Source: Faeciplasma gallinarum
Lineage (GTDB): Bacteria > Bacillota > Clostridia > Oscillospirales > Ruminococcaceae
Assembly: GCA_018711085.1 (NCBI GenBank)
Contig: DVIR01000060.1
Location: 3,588 to 67,587, forward strand
Direction: 5' to 3'
DNA: 64,000 bases
Made by a program: the position numbers and the translations under genes. The notes below the pieces were generated by a model. It did not search any database, was not told the DNA's origin, and worked only from the letters and a program-made list of their open reading frames with translations. Below, one piece after another: positions 35,727-45,900 of the stretch (within the stretch, counting starts at the first letter, position 1; each line of letters begins with the position of its first letter).

Positions 35727-36458
35727 ATGAGCAAAAACAAGATTCGCGTTATAATTGCACTGGCAGCAGCGGTTGCAATAGTGGCAGCAATGGCGGCATG
35801 CGGAAAGATCGAAGACGACTCCGCTAAAAACACAGACGGCAGCGACTTGTCGCCATCGGAGTCGGTAACTCATGACACAACCCTTTCGCAGGAGACCACC
35901 GATCCGTCCGAGACGGAAGAAGTGACAGAGCCTCAGGTGACAACTTCGGAGCCGCAGGAGACCGAGCCGGAAGTTACTACGGATCCGGCAGTGACTACGG
36001 AACCTGAGGTGACGCAGACGGTTCCGGACGAAACTCAGCCCGTGACCGAGCCGCAAACTCCCCAGACAAGCGAAAGCCTGTATGAAAAGATTGTGGACGT
36101 TGCCACGCAGCAGATAGGCATACCCTTCACAATGGGTGGTTCTTCACCTGAAGAAGGCTTTGATACATCCGGACTTACATACTACTGTGTAAACGCAGCC
36201 GGCGGCGATTTCCCGAGGAGCTTAAAGAACCAGCTTGAAAGCGGAGACAAGATCCCTTATAACGAGCTTTCGGCAGGCGACATTGTCTACTTTGCAGCTG
36301 AGCCGGGCGGCGAGGCAAGTTTCTGCGGAGTATACGTGGGCGGCGGACTGATAATCTACTCCCCCGTGCCCGATGAGTTTGTAAAGACCGCAAACATCAC
36401 GACAAATTACTGGACGTCAAGGTTTGTGACCGGCATACGTCCCTATGCAGCGCAGTAA
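35727..36458 (+). CDS. Lipoprotein with catalytically degenerate NlpC/P60 domain
   Basis: Exported lipoprotein of 243 aa: signal peptide with lipobox AMAAC (Cys25), a Thr/Glu/Pro-rich linker (about 28-115) and an NlpC/P60-like domain (about 117-243). Active NlpC/P60 peptidases cut gamma-D-Glu-diaminopimelate bonds with a Cys-His pair in GFDCSG and HVGIYVG. Here these read GFDTSG (Thr147) and FCGVYVG (Cys200), and the later His position is Tyr211, so the fold appears kept but the catalytic residues lost. It may bind peptidoglycan without cutting. The ATG at 35727 is supported by GAGGTG 6 nt upstream; a GTG 9 nt earlier is in frame. Confidence 0.85.
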   Translation: MSKNKIRVIIALAAAVAIVAAMAACGKIEDDSAKNTDGSDLSPSESVTHDTTLSQETTDPSETEEVTEPQVTTSEPQETEPEVTTDPAVTTEPEVTQTVPDETQPVTEPQTPQTSESLYEKIVDVATQQIGIPFTMGGSSPEEGFDTSGLTYYCVNAAGGDFPRSLKNQLESGDKIPYNELSAGDIVYFAAEPGGEASFCGVYVGGGLIIYSPVPDEFVKTANITTNYWTSRFVTGIRPYAAQ

Positions 36459-36546
36459 CTTGAGCATGACAAAAAGCTGCAAAACCAATTAAGATATCTT
36501 CATATTTTTTCCTCCATATAAATATAACCAGACAAAAGCCTACAAA

Positions 36547-36584
36547 AAAGAGCGTTTCGTTTTGAAACGCTCTTTGGCTTTTTT
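36547..36584 (+). terminator. Rho-independent terminator of the NlpC-like lipoprotein gene
   Basis: Perfect stem AAAGAGCGTTTC / GAAACGCTCTTT with a five-base loop, then GGCTTTTTT. It lies 88 nt past the stop; the bases between show nothing else. Confidence 0.9.
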
Positions 36585-36603
36585 ACGGTGATGTGATTTT
36601 ATG

Positions 36604-36632
36604 TTGACAACGAAAGATGTTTGTGATATTAT
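36604..36632 (+). promoter_or_regulatory. Predicted promoter of the thiT-thiN operon
   Basis: -35 TTGACA (36604-36609), 17-bp spacer, -10 TATTAT (36627-36632), directly upstream of the TPP riboswitch. Confidence 0.8.
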
Positions 36633-36645
36633 TTCATTCGATAAA

Positions 36646-36732
36646 ACAGGGGAGCTCGTATGCGGGCTGAGAGGAAACGGACTGACGTTTCGACCCATAA
36701 CCTGATTCGGATAATGCCGACGTAGGGCGACC
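36646..36732 (+). promoter_or_regulatory. TPP riboswitch (THI element)
   Basis: Contains the hallmark segments of the thiamine pyrophosphate aptamer in order: ACAGGGGAGC, GCTGAGAGG, GACCCATAACCTGAT and CGGATAATGCCGACGTAGGG. It is followed by the intrinsic terminator at 36767-36797, so thiamine pyrophosphate is expected to shut off transcription of thiT-thiN. Confidence 0.95.
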
Positions 36733-36766
36733 TGATTTTTTCAGGTGACGACATAACGCTGTGTTT

Positions 36767-36797
36767 GCCTCGGAATTATCTGTTCCGCGGCTTTTTT
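36767..36797 (+). terminator. Riboswitch-controlled terminator
   Basis: Stem GCCTCGGAA / TTCCGCGGC followed by TTTTTT, between the TPP aptamer and thiT. This is the likely expression platform. Confidence 0.8.
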
Positions 36798-36877
36798 ATT
36801 TGCTGCGTTTGCAAAAGCGACATGAGCGAGCGGGTGTTTTATTGACATTACATGCATATAAAAAGGAGAAATCAAAA

Positions 36878-37693
36878 ATGCGTGACAAAAAACTTTTGGC
36901 GTTAGTTGAAAGCGCCATAATGATCGCTCTTGCGACCGTGCTCAGTATCTTTAAGATCATAGATCTGCCTTACGGCGGATCGGTGACGATAGCATCCATG
37001 CTTCCCGTTGCGATAATAGCTTACCGCCACGGCTTGGGATGGGGCATCGGCTCGGGATTTGTGTACGGCGTGCTTCAGCAGCTTTTAGGTCTTAACAAAC
37101 TCAGCTGGGTTACCGGCTGGCAGAGCATAGTTGCCGTTGTGCTGCTCGACTACATCATAGCATTCACGGTAATAGGCTTTGCGGGAGTGTTCCGCAAGTC
37201 GATCAGCAACCAGGCTGTCGGACTTTCGATGGGATGCCTGCTTGCCTGCATTCTTCGCTACGCATGCCACGTTGTGTCCGGCGCCACCGTTTGGGCGGGA
37301 CTTTCAATACCCACTCAGGATGCGCTCATCTATTCCTTCATCTACAACGCAACATACATGCTTCCGGAGGCAATAGTCCTGATTGCGGCAGCCATGTACA
37401 TAGGCTCCACCATCGATTTAAGAGCTGCAGTTCCCACGAGGATGTATCAAAAGAGTGAGGACAAGAACACCGCGTGGATGCTGCCGGTTGCGGGGCTTTC
37501 GGTTGTTGCGGCGGTTGTGTATGACGTTGTTGCAATCTTTGCTCATCTTCAGGACGCCGAAACCGGAGAGTTCACCATAACCAACATCGCCGAAGTCGAT
37601 TGGACGTCTGTAATCGTTGTGACCGCAATAGGAATAATCATGGCTGTAGCTCTTGCATGCGCTCGCAACTTCTCAAGAAAGCAAAAAGCTTAA
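36878..37693 (+). CDS. thiT: Thiamine ECF transporter S component ThiT
   Basis: Membrane substrate-binding subunit that captures thiamine for the shared energy-coupling (EcfAA'T) module. The 271-aa protein has six helices and the ThiT pattern DLPYGGSVTIASMLP, with HVVSGATVWAG later; the family is usually near 190 aa, and the extra length here is a C-terminal region with two more hydrophobic stretches (about 205-225 and 245-265). The ATG at 36878 follows AAGGAG; an upstream in-frame GTG lies inside the riboswitch terminator and is rejected. Controlled by the TPP riboswitch. EcfA/T genes are not in this window. Confidence 0.93.
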   Translation: MRDKKLLALVESAIMIALATVLSIFKIIDLPYGGSVTIASMLPVAIIAYRHGLGWGIGSGFVYGVLQQLLGLNKLSWVTGWQSIVAVVLLDYIIAFTVIGFAGVFRKSISNQAVGLSMGCLLACILRYACHVVSGATVWAGLSIPTQDALIYSFIYNATYMLPEAIVLIAAAMYIGSTIDLRAAVPTRMYQKSEDKNTAWMLPVAGLSVVAAVVYDVVAIFAHLQDAETGEFTITNIAEVDWTSVIVVTAIGIIMAVALACARNFSRKQKA

Positions 37694-37712
37694 AGCTAAA
37701 AACAGGCTGCAT

Positions 37713-38357
37713 ATGAAAGCTTTAATTCTCACCCCCTATCTCAATGGCATGCCGCCCGAGCGCTTAACAGCCGGCTACGACATGACAATATGCGCCGACA
37801 ATTCCTATGAGCTGGCTCGCGAGCTTGGCATTCACCCCGACGTGATTATAGGGGATTTCGACCACGCAAGCCCCGGAAAAGCGCTTTTGCCGCACGGCGA
37901 GCATGCAGATGTCATAACCGTGCCCTGCGAAAAGGACGACACAGACACCATGCTGTGCATAAAATATGCGCTCTCAAAGGGCGCGGACGAAATCGTAATA
38001 GCGGGCGGAATAGGCGGCAGGCTTGACCACACCGTGGCAAACATACAGTCCTTGGCGTATGCCGAGTCGCACGGAGCAAGCGCAATCATGGCGGATCAAA
38101 GAAACGCCGCCATGATAATAAGCGGCAAAGTGTGCATACCAAAGACCCATTGCAGCTATTTGTCGGTGTTCGCATACGGCGGAGACTGCGAAGGCGTGAG
38201 CGAATCGGGCGTGAAGTACCCTGTCAGCGGGGTGACGCTCAGCGCAGACTTCCCTCTTGGCGTGAGCAACGAGATAACTGCGGACTTTGCACAAGTCGAA
38301 GTGAAGAAAGGAAGGCTTTTGATAGTTGTTTCCTCAAAGGAACAGCCGAAAACATAG
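37713..38357 (+). CDS. thiN: Thiamine pyrophosphokinase
   Basis: Transfers pyrophosphate from ATP to imported thiamine, making the cofactor TPP. The 214-aa protein has the family motifs IIGDFDHASPGK, DDTDTMLCIKYAL and GGRLDHTVANI. It begins 19 nt after thiT, so uptake and activation are co-expressed and both respond to the riboswitch. The start is ATG at 37713 with a weak site; the in-frame reading further upstream overlaps thiT and is less likely. Confidence 0.94.
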   Translation: MKALILTPYLNGMPPERLTAGYDMTICADNSYELARELGIHPDVIIGDFDHASPGKALLPHGEHADVITVPCEKDDTDTMLCIKYALSKGADEIVIAGGIGGRLDHTVANIQSLAYAESHGASAIMADQRNAAMIISGKVCIPKTHCSYLSVFAYGGDCEGVSESGVKYPVSGVTLSADFPLGVSNEITADFAQVEVKKGRLLIVVSSKEQPKT

Positions 38358-38364
38358 CTTTTCA

Positions 38365-38396
38365 CCCCCGGGGCAAGCTTGCCTCGGGGGCTTTTT
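38365..38396 (+). terminator. Rho-independent terminator of thiT-thiN
   Basis: Stem CCCCCGGGGCAAG / CTTGCCTCGGGGG with almost no loop, followed by CTTTTTG. Confidence 0.92.
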
Positions 38397-38440
38397 GCGC
38401 GCCTTTTGTAAACTGTAATCAAATATTAATATCTTTTCAC

Positions 38441-38469
38441 TTTAAAATAGGTCTGAAATCTGCTATACT
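38441..38469 (+). promoter_or_regulatory. Predicted promoter of the carboxypeptidase gene
   Basis: -35 TTTAAA (38441-38446), 17-bp spacer, -10 TATACT (38464-38469), about 60 bases before the start. Confidence 0.55.
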
Positions 38470-38529
38470 GTTGATAATTATATTTTACGTGAAAAATGTT
38501 GAACGGAACTAAGGAAAGGACTATTGCAA

Positions 38530-39897
38530 ATGCGCAAGCTCAGTTTACTCATATGCGTATGCTTTTTAACCGTGATGATGGCGGTGAATGTACAGGCGAT
38601 CACCTTCTCACTGCCGGACGGCACAACTATATATTCGGAGGCGGCGTACCTTGTCAACCTCGACACCGACGAGGTGGTGTATGAAAAGAACGCCGACAAG
38701 CAGCTTGTTCCCGCCTCTTTGACAAAAATCATGACCGCCATAATACTTTTGGAGGAGTACAAGGACAACATTTCCGCGCTGTCTACTACATACGTTTCCG
38801 GCCCGTCGGCATGCTTTGACGAGCTGTACATGACTGGCGCCTCTACCGCGGACATAAGAATCGGCGAAAAGGTGTCGTATAAAGACCTGCTTTACGCGAT
38901 GATGCTCCGCTCGGCGTGCGAAGCAGCCAACATCATAGCGTACAACATAGGCGGCGGAAGCATACAAAACTTTGTCGATATGATGAATGACAAGGCGGCA
39001 CAGCTCGGATGCGTAAACACTCACTTCACAAACGCGCACGGCCTGTTCTGGGAGGATCACTACACCACGGCAAGAGACATGGCGGTAATAACCGAATACG
39101 CCATGAGCCTGCCGATGTTCACCGAAATATCCTGCACCGTTGAGTACACCATGGAGGCTACCGACTACCATCCCGAGCCGAGAACAATATCTCACACAAA
39201 CTACATGATGTCCCGCACAAACGGCGGCGACTACTACTACGAATACGTCAAGGGAATAAAGACCGGAACGCTTGACGAGGCGGGAAGATGCTTGGCGTCG
39301 CTTGCATACAAGGACGGCTACAGCTATTTGCTGATAACCATGAACGCACCTCAGCAGGACGCTCAGGGAAACAACGTATTCTACAACTTCATAGACGCAA
39401 AGACGATATACGAATGGGCATTTGACAATCTTGAATACACAGACATAGCTTTGGCGACGGAGGAAAAAGCCGAGGTGCCGGTGGAATACGGCGACGGTCA
39501 GGACTACGTGATAGTCCGTCCCGCACAGGCGTATTCGCAGATATGGAACAAGTCCATACCGCTCAGCTCAATACATCAGGAGATAACCCTCGATCAGAAC
39601 GTGGTTGCGCCGGTAAACGCCGGAGATAAGCTCGGAACGCTCGAGCTTTCATACGGCGGGGAAACGCTTGCCACGATAGACCTCATCGCAACTCAAAGCC
39701 TTGCCAGGTCGGAGCGCAGCTCTATGGTGACTGTGGCAAAGAGCTTTATCGGTTCCGACGACTTTTACACCACCCTTAAAATCACCGTTGGGTTTTTTCT
39801 TGCGTATACTGTTTTGATCATAGTGCTTAAAATAGTGGTTCACAACCAAAACAAAAAGCGCTCCCGCCTTTACGGAACGCCGAAAAAGAGAAAATAG
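38530..39897 (+). CDS. dacF: D-alanyl-D-alanine carboxypeptidase, S11 family
   Basis: Penicillin-binding protein that trims the terminal D-Ala from peptidoglycan stem peptides. The 455-aa protein has a signal peptide (1-23), the SxxK motif PASLTK (Ser63, Lys66), the KTG motif in GIKTGTLDEAG, a C-terminal beta domain, and a transmembrane helix near the end followed by a basic tail. The second motif, normally SxN, reads SAC (Ser128-Ala-Cys130), which is unusual. AAGGA lies 9 nt before the ATG at 38530; an in-frame TTG 6 nt earlier is possible. The exact paralogue name (dacF versus dacA/B) is uncertain. Confidence 0.9.
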   Translation: MRKLSLLICVCFLTVMMAVNVQAITFSLPDGTTIYSEAAYLVNLDTDEVVYEKNADKQLVPASLTKIMTAIILLEEYKDNISALSTTYVSGPSACFDELYMTGASTADIRIGEKVSYKDLLYAMMLRSACEAANIIAYNIGGGSIQNFVDMMNDKAAQLGCVNTHFTNAHGLFWEDHYTTARDMAVITEYAMSLPMFTEISCTVEYTMEATDYHPEPRTISHTNYMMSRTNGGDYYYEYVKGIKTGTLDEAGRCLASLAYKDGYSYLLITMNAPQQDAQGNNVFYNFIDAKTIYEWAFDNLEYTDIALATEEKAEVPVEYGDGQDYVIVRPAQAYSQIWNKSIPLSSIHQEITLDQNVVAPVNAGDKLGTLELSYGGETLATIDLIATQSLARSERSSMVTVAKSFIGSDDFYTTLKITVGFFLAYTVLIIVLKIVVHNQNKKRSRLYGTPKKRK

Positions 39898-39905
39898 CAA
39901 AATAA

Positions 39906-39936
39906 ACTCCGGACTGCATGCGCTGTCCGGAGTTTT
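39906..39936. terminator. Bidirectional terminator between dacF and the GT84/GH94 gene
   Basis: Stem ACTCCGGAC / GTCCGGAGT with a 10-base loop, TTTTC on the plus side and TTTATTTT on the minus side. Confidence 0.85.
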
Positions 39937-39940
39937 CGGT

Positions 39941-42900
39941 TTACGTGATGGTTTTTCCGTCGTACTTTATCGTGACGCCCCGGTTAAAGGGCGTTTTTTT
40001 GACGCTCAGCTTTCCCGCCTCCATTCTTATTCCCAAAATGTCCTCGGTGATCGCCTTGTAATACCACGCCGCAGAGCCGGTGTAAATCGACCACCCGCCC
40101 CTTGAAAAGCAGTTTTTGTTTGCATACACGTCCGCACAGACATAGTACGGCTCGGCTTTGTAACGCTCGCTCTTTGAGTGCTCTATCGGGCTTATGCTTT
40201 TCAGCACAGACATTCCCTCGTCGTATAGCCCCGCCCTCAACAGCGCCATTCCGAGCCATATGGCTCCGTGAGTGTACTGCCCGCCGTTTTCACGTATTCC
40301 CTCGGGGTATGCGCAGATATATCCGGCATACGGCTTTGAATCGGGCTTAAACGCAGGGGTGAAAAGCTTTATAACTCCCCTTCCCGGGTCCGCCAAGCTG
40401 TCGTATGCGCTTTTTAATGCGTGCTTTGTAAACTCGACGTCGCAAAGGTTTGCAAACTGCGCAAACGACTGAGAAATCGAGTCGATCCGGCAGGCGTCTG
40501 ACGACGGAGCGCCTATCGGGGTGCCGTCATCGGCATACGCCCTCAAATACCAGTCCTGCGCCCTGCCGTGGGCGGTTATGGACTTCTCAAGCTCATCGGC
40601 ATACTTGTCGAGCAGGCTGCAATACTCGCCGTCTTTGAACCTGCAAAGCTTTGAAAACCGCCTTAAAACCAAAATATAAAACTCCGTCAGCCATACGGAT
40701 TCTCCCCGCCCCTGCTCGCCGAGCTTTGAAAATCCGTCGTTCCAGTCGCCGGTGCCTATGAGCATAAGCCCGTGCTCGCCCGTCTGTCCGGCGCGGTAAT
40801 CTATGGCGCGCTTGCAGTGCTCATAAACGCTTTCCCGATTTGCGGTCTTGTACACCTCCCCGTAGCACTCATTTTGACCGCTGCGAAGGTGTATTCCGGC
40901 GCAATAGCTCGCCTTTATATCGAGGATGGAGGCATCCCCCGTCTTGTTGACGTACTCGCATACGGCATACACAAGCCACAGGTTGTCGTCAGAAATTTTA
41001 GTGCGTATGCCCCTGCGGTTGTTTTGCGGCAGCACATGCCACCAGTGCAAAACGTCCCCCTCCTCAAACTGTGCCCCGCAGCACAACAGTATCTGCCGCA
41101 GGCATGCCGACGGGTTCTGAAGAAGTATTCCCACGGCGTCCTGAAGCTGATCGCGGAATCCGTATGCGCCGGAGCATTGATAAAATCCCGTCCTTGCCAT
41201 TATCCTTGCGTGAAGCGCCTGATACCTGAGCGTGTGGTTTACAAGCACATCCATGTCGCCTATGCCGTTGACGGAAAGCTCATGCTCGCAGCTTGATTTT
41301 TGCGGCGCATAAAACCTGTGCATCTCAGCGGCTGCTTTTTTGCTCAGCGCATAGGACAGGTAAAACTCCGCCGACCATTCGTCGTCATCTATGCCGCATA
41401 TGCATGCCGCCGCGGGGTCTGACGCAGGCGACACACAGCTGTCAAACCGCCCCGAAAGCACTCTTTCACGGTCTGTCGAGAACACGCAGTCACGGCTGCA
41501 GCTTACCGCCATATACCCGCTCACAAGCGAGGCGGGATTTGACAGCACAAGCGTTCTATCGTCCGCCGCCTGCGGCAAAATCATATATGCGCGGTTTCGG
41601 CTTTCGTCTAAGCACGGCTCAAGGAGCAAACACAGCTTTGCGCCCTTGCAGCCTCTAAGCTTAACGCTTATTCTTGCGCACATTCCCTTTTGGGACACTC
41701 CAAGCTCCACACTTCCCGACGCGCCGCCTTTTTTAAAGAAGTACTCCGCCTTGTTTTCCGAGAACGCTGCGCATGCGCCCGAGACGATGTCATAATACCC
41801 GTCAGGCATCGCCAAAATCAGCCGCTGACCGATGTTGTCGCGTGATGTGTCGTTATCCCACGGCGTGAGGCGAAGCTCTCTTGAGTTGAACGCATAGCAA
41901 AAGCCCATGGAGCCGGATGAGCAAAGTATACCGAACTGCTGCGATGACAGCACATGACACCACGGGAGCGGCGGCCTTTCCGTTATCACATACGCCCCGT
42001 CGCTTCTGAATCCGCCGCAGCGAACATCCCTCTCAAAGCTCTGCTTGTCCGCCTCCACGCTCAAAACTTTCACTATGTTGTCCCGCTCGGCAGGCTCCTC
42101 ACCGCTCAGCTCTTCCTCCGAGATGTGGCATGCATAAGCCTTTAAAAGCGTGACAAGCTCCTGCCGCACCTCGCTCACATCCACACCGATTATTCCGCCT
42201 GGGGAATAAAGCATTCCCTCTACACCTGCGTCCCTTGCCGCACTTACGAGCATTGAGAAGTTCTTTCTTTCGTACTTTGCGCTTTCTCCGCCGTCGTCAT
42301 ACAGCACCGCAAGCTGAACCTTTATCCCCGCTATAACAAGCTCGGAATACGCCCGCAGGTAGGTGTAAAGCATGTTGGGCGCAACTCTTTCGGTCAGCTC
42401 AACAAGGATAAGAGGGATGTCCACAGAGACGGACAGCTCCCACAGCGCCCTTAGCGGCAGCTTGTTTTCAAGCGTGGCTTTTATCCGCTTTTCGCTGCTT
42501 TCCGGCTTGAAAAGCACGGCCGGCAAAAGCCTGTTTGCAAACCTTTGAGCCTGCGTCATTCCCTTGGGGCTGAACATCGCAATTTTCTGCTCGCCCCTGA
42601 GCCTGCATGCCGAGGCGATAAGCTCGTCATAGCTGTCGGCGGCAAGAATGAACATATGAAGCTCCGTTTCGGATTTCGGCGGCATGTTCAGGCTCACTTT
42701 CATAAACACGCAAGGGTCCGGCTCGCTTATATAGCTCTGCGGGATGCTGTCTGCGCAGTCAAACAGCCCGCACACGCCGTCCGGCATATGCAAAACCTCC
42801 TCGCGGTCAAGGGACACCGTCATGCTCACATCCTCATAAAAGCCCACCGCCATATATGTTCCCACTCCGAAGTCGTCAGACCTTGTCACGGTGGCAAGTT

Positions 42901-45900
42901 TAAGCTGCGCGTCATAGTCCGCCCTCAAAAACAGCTTGTTAAAGGCAGGATGCGCACTTTCCGCACCGTCAGACGCCAAAGAAGGCTCTATATATGCAAA
43001 AAGCTTTGCGCTCAGCTGCTCCGACGACGTGTTTTCAAGTGCGAAAGTCCTTATCTCGCACGGCATGCTCTCATGCAGCCCCACTTTCATGCCTGCGCTC
43101 AGCGCTCCGACATTCTTATAGTAAGCCGCATAGCCGTTGGCGAACTCGCAGGAAAATCCCTTCGCGTCTGCCGAGGGGTCGGGAAGCCTGCAAAGCGACG
43201 AGGCGGTTTTGCCGTCGCTTATGCCGAAGAACGCACCTTTCGGGCGGAGTATTCGGTCTTTGGTCTTAGAATAGAGGTTTCTTTGACGGTACATAGCGCA
43301 GCTTATGCCGCTGTCGGTCAGGACAAGGGTATACTCGCCGTTTGTCAAAAGCCTTGCGTGCGGATTTGAAACTGATATGCACTCGTAACACTCCGGTTCG
43401 CTCTTTACAGGCTCGCCGCGCGTGTCCTTAGGCTTAATGAGCATGTTCTCGCAGATGTTTGCATCAAGCCGCGGGCGCTCCTGAATAAGCTCGTCCGCAC
43501 CCAAAACATTTACGTCCCTTGAAAACCTCTTTCTGAAAATACCGTCCTCCAAAAGATTCACCGCCGCAAGCATGCTCATCCCGACGTGGTGAGACATATA
43601 GCTCTTGACCACGGCGGGTTCGGACGATTTAGAACCGGGCGGCGTAAAATCAAGCGCCTCGTAAAATCCGTACCTTGAGTACATGCCGTATTTTTTGAGC
43701 GTTTTAAGGTTTTGCATGCCCTGCTGCGGCGCAAGCTCCATCGAAATATATGTGGAGTAGGGCGAAACCACATAGTCAGACTCCAGCCCGCGCTTTACGC
43801 CTGTGCCCGGGACGCCGTGAGCCAAATATCTGTACGAAAGGGAGCTGTCAAAGCTGTAGTAGCCGCTTTCGGATATTCCGTAGGGGCGGTGCATGCTTTC
43901 GGCATAGCTTATCTGCCGCCTGAGCGCATACTTTAGACTTTCCCTTTGCAGCGAGCCGTCCGGACTTTCAAGGAATATGCATGGCATAAAATACTCAAAC
44001 ATTGTTCCGGAGTATGACGCCGCCCCGCTGTATGCGCCGCTTGATAGCATGGTTCTTGACAGCCTGTACCAATGCGACTTCGGAACCTGCCTTGATGCTA
44101 CGGCGTAGTAAGAGCCGAGCCTTGCCTCGCTCATGAGAAAGTCGTACTTTGCCTTGTCGGGCGTGCCCGATGCGGGGTTTATACCTATGCTCATCAGCCC
44201 GCGCACGCTGTCGTAAAAGATCCCGAGGTCTGTTTCGGCTATGATTTTCTCTATGCGCCTGATCTGTTTTAAAAGCTCCGGGCAGCGGGTCAGGTACTCT
44301 TTAAGGCCCTCCTTCAGCGCGACAAGGGAGCAGACAAAGTTTGCGCTGTCCACGCTTGAGACGTACGGCGCGGGGCAGACCTCAAGCGTCGAGGTGTTAT
44401 ACCAGTTGTAAAGGTTTCCGTGGTATTTTTCGAGTTTTTCTATGCTGCAAAGGGTGTAGGAAATTCTCTTTGAAAGATTGTGCACGCTTATGAGCCTGCG
44501 GTCGCATGCGGCGAGAGCGGAAAGCATGTACATGCCTATATTTGTCGGCGATGTCCGGTGGCATATGCGGTATACCGGAGCAAACTGAACATTGTCCACG
44601 GGCAGATAGTTGTCAGCCTCCGTGACGTAGTCGGCAAAGAACTTCCACATGCTTGCGACATGTCCGCTCAGCTCCCTTCGGTCTCTGTCCGAAAGGGATT
44701 TTAAAGGCGACGGGCTGTATGCTGCGAATTTGCGGGAGATCAAAATCGGCATGGCGCAGAACACAAGTGCAAAGACCTTGCATACTGTGCTCATAGAGAA
44801 CAGCAAAACCGCCGAGAGCACTTCGGAAAAGAAGAAATATCTAAACGGGTCGGTTCCTGATTTGTCGGCGGCGGCGGATGTCGTCCACTCCAAAAGCTTT
44901 TTGCGGCTTATGAGCCTTACGGCGCCGACGAAAACGGCTCTCGCCGACTTGACGGCAACCGCGGGAAGCATGACAAGCTGATAAACAAGCCTCTCAAGGC
45001 ACTCCCCGCTTTCGTTCAACAGGAAAGAAAAGTACCGCCTGTGCGAGGCGTTTTTGCGGAATGCTGCGCTCAAAAGCCCCCATATCTCCGAAAACAAATA
45101 CATCACGACAGCCGCCGCAAGCAAAGTGTTATACGACCAGTACGCCCACGGGCAGACGAGCAGGCTGAAATAAAAGGCTGCAAACACCGCTGCAGGAGTC
45201 ACGGCGCGCCTTATGTTGTCCAAAATCTTGAGCTTTGATATCCCGTCGAGCTTTTTGCAGAACAAAAACGGGATGTTTTGCACGTCTCCCCTTATCCAGC
45301 GGTCAAGGCGTTTGCAGTAACTCACCGCATTTTTAGGAAAGCCCTCGTAAAACACGACGTCTGAGGCGTACGCCGAGTGCAAAAGCTCGCCCTCTATGAT
45401 GTCGTGGGACAAAAGCCTCTCGTCGCAAAGAAATGAGGTGCAGCGTATCATAGCCTCGACGCTTATAAGTCCCTTGCCGCAGAAGCTGCCGCGTCCGAAA
45501 GCGTCCTGCCACACATCTGTTCCGTCCCCGTCATATCCCGAAAGCGAGCCTATTCCGCCCATTCCCCTTGCAAAACGTGTGGATATCGAGTCGCCGAGCC
45601 GCGTGACCATCCTCGGAGATATCAGCGCGCAGCCGCTTATTACTCTGCCGTCCTTGATGACGGGCTTATTTGCAGGATGCAAGGCTATGCTCAAAAGCTC
45701 CCTTACAGAGTCCATCTGCGGCTCGGTGTCGCTGTCCACCGCGCATATATACTTTATCCCCACAAGCTCCTGCGCGCCCTCCGACACAAAGTAAAACTCC
45801 GAGTTTTTGGCATGCGTGCCCGCCATAAATCTGCAAAGTGAGATTATCGCGCCGCGCTTTCTCCCCGCGCCCATGTATTCGCCCTGGGTTTTTGAATAGC

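Noticed and set aside
42545..43369. Rightward reading of 274 codons
   Set aside because: Antisense to the GT84/GH94 gene; it is Arg/His/Ala-rich with no domain or ribosome site.
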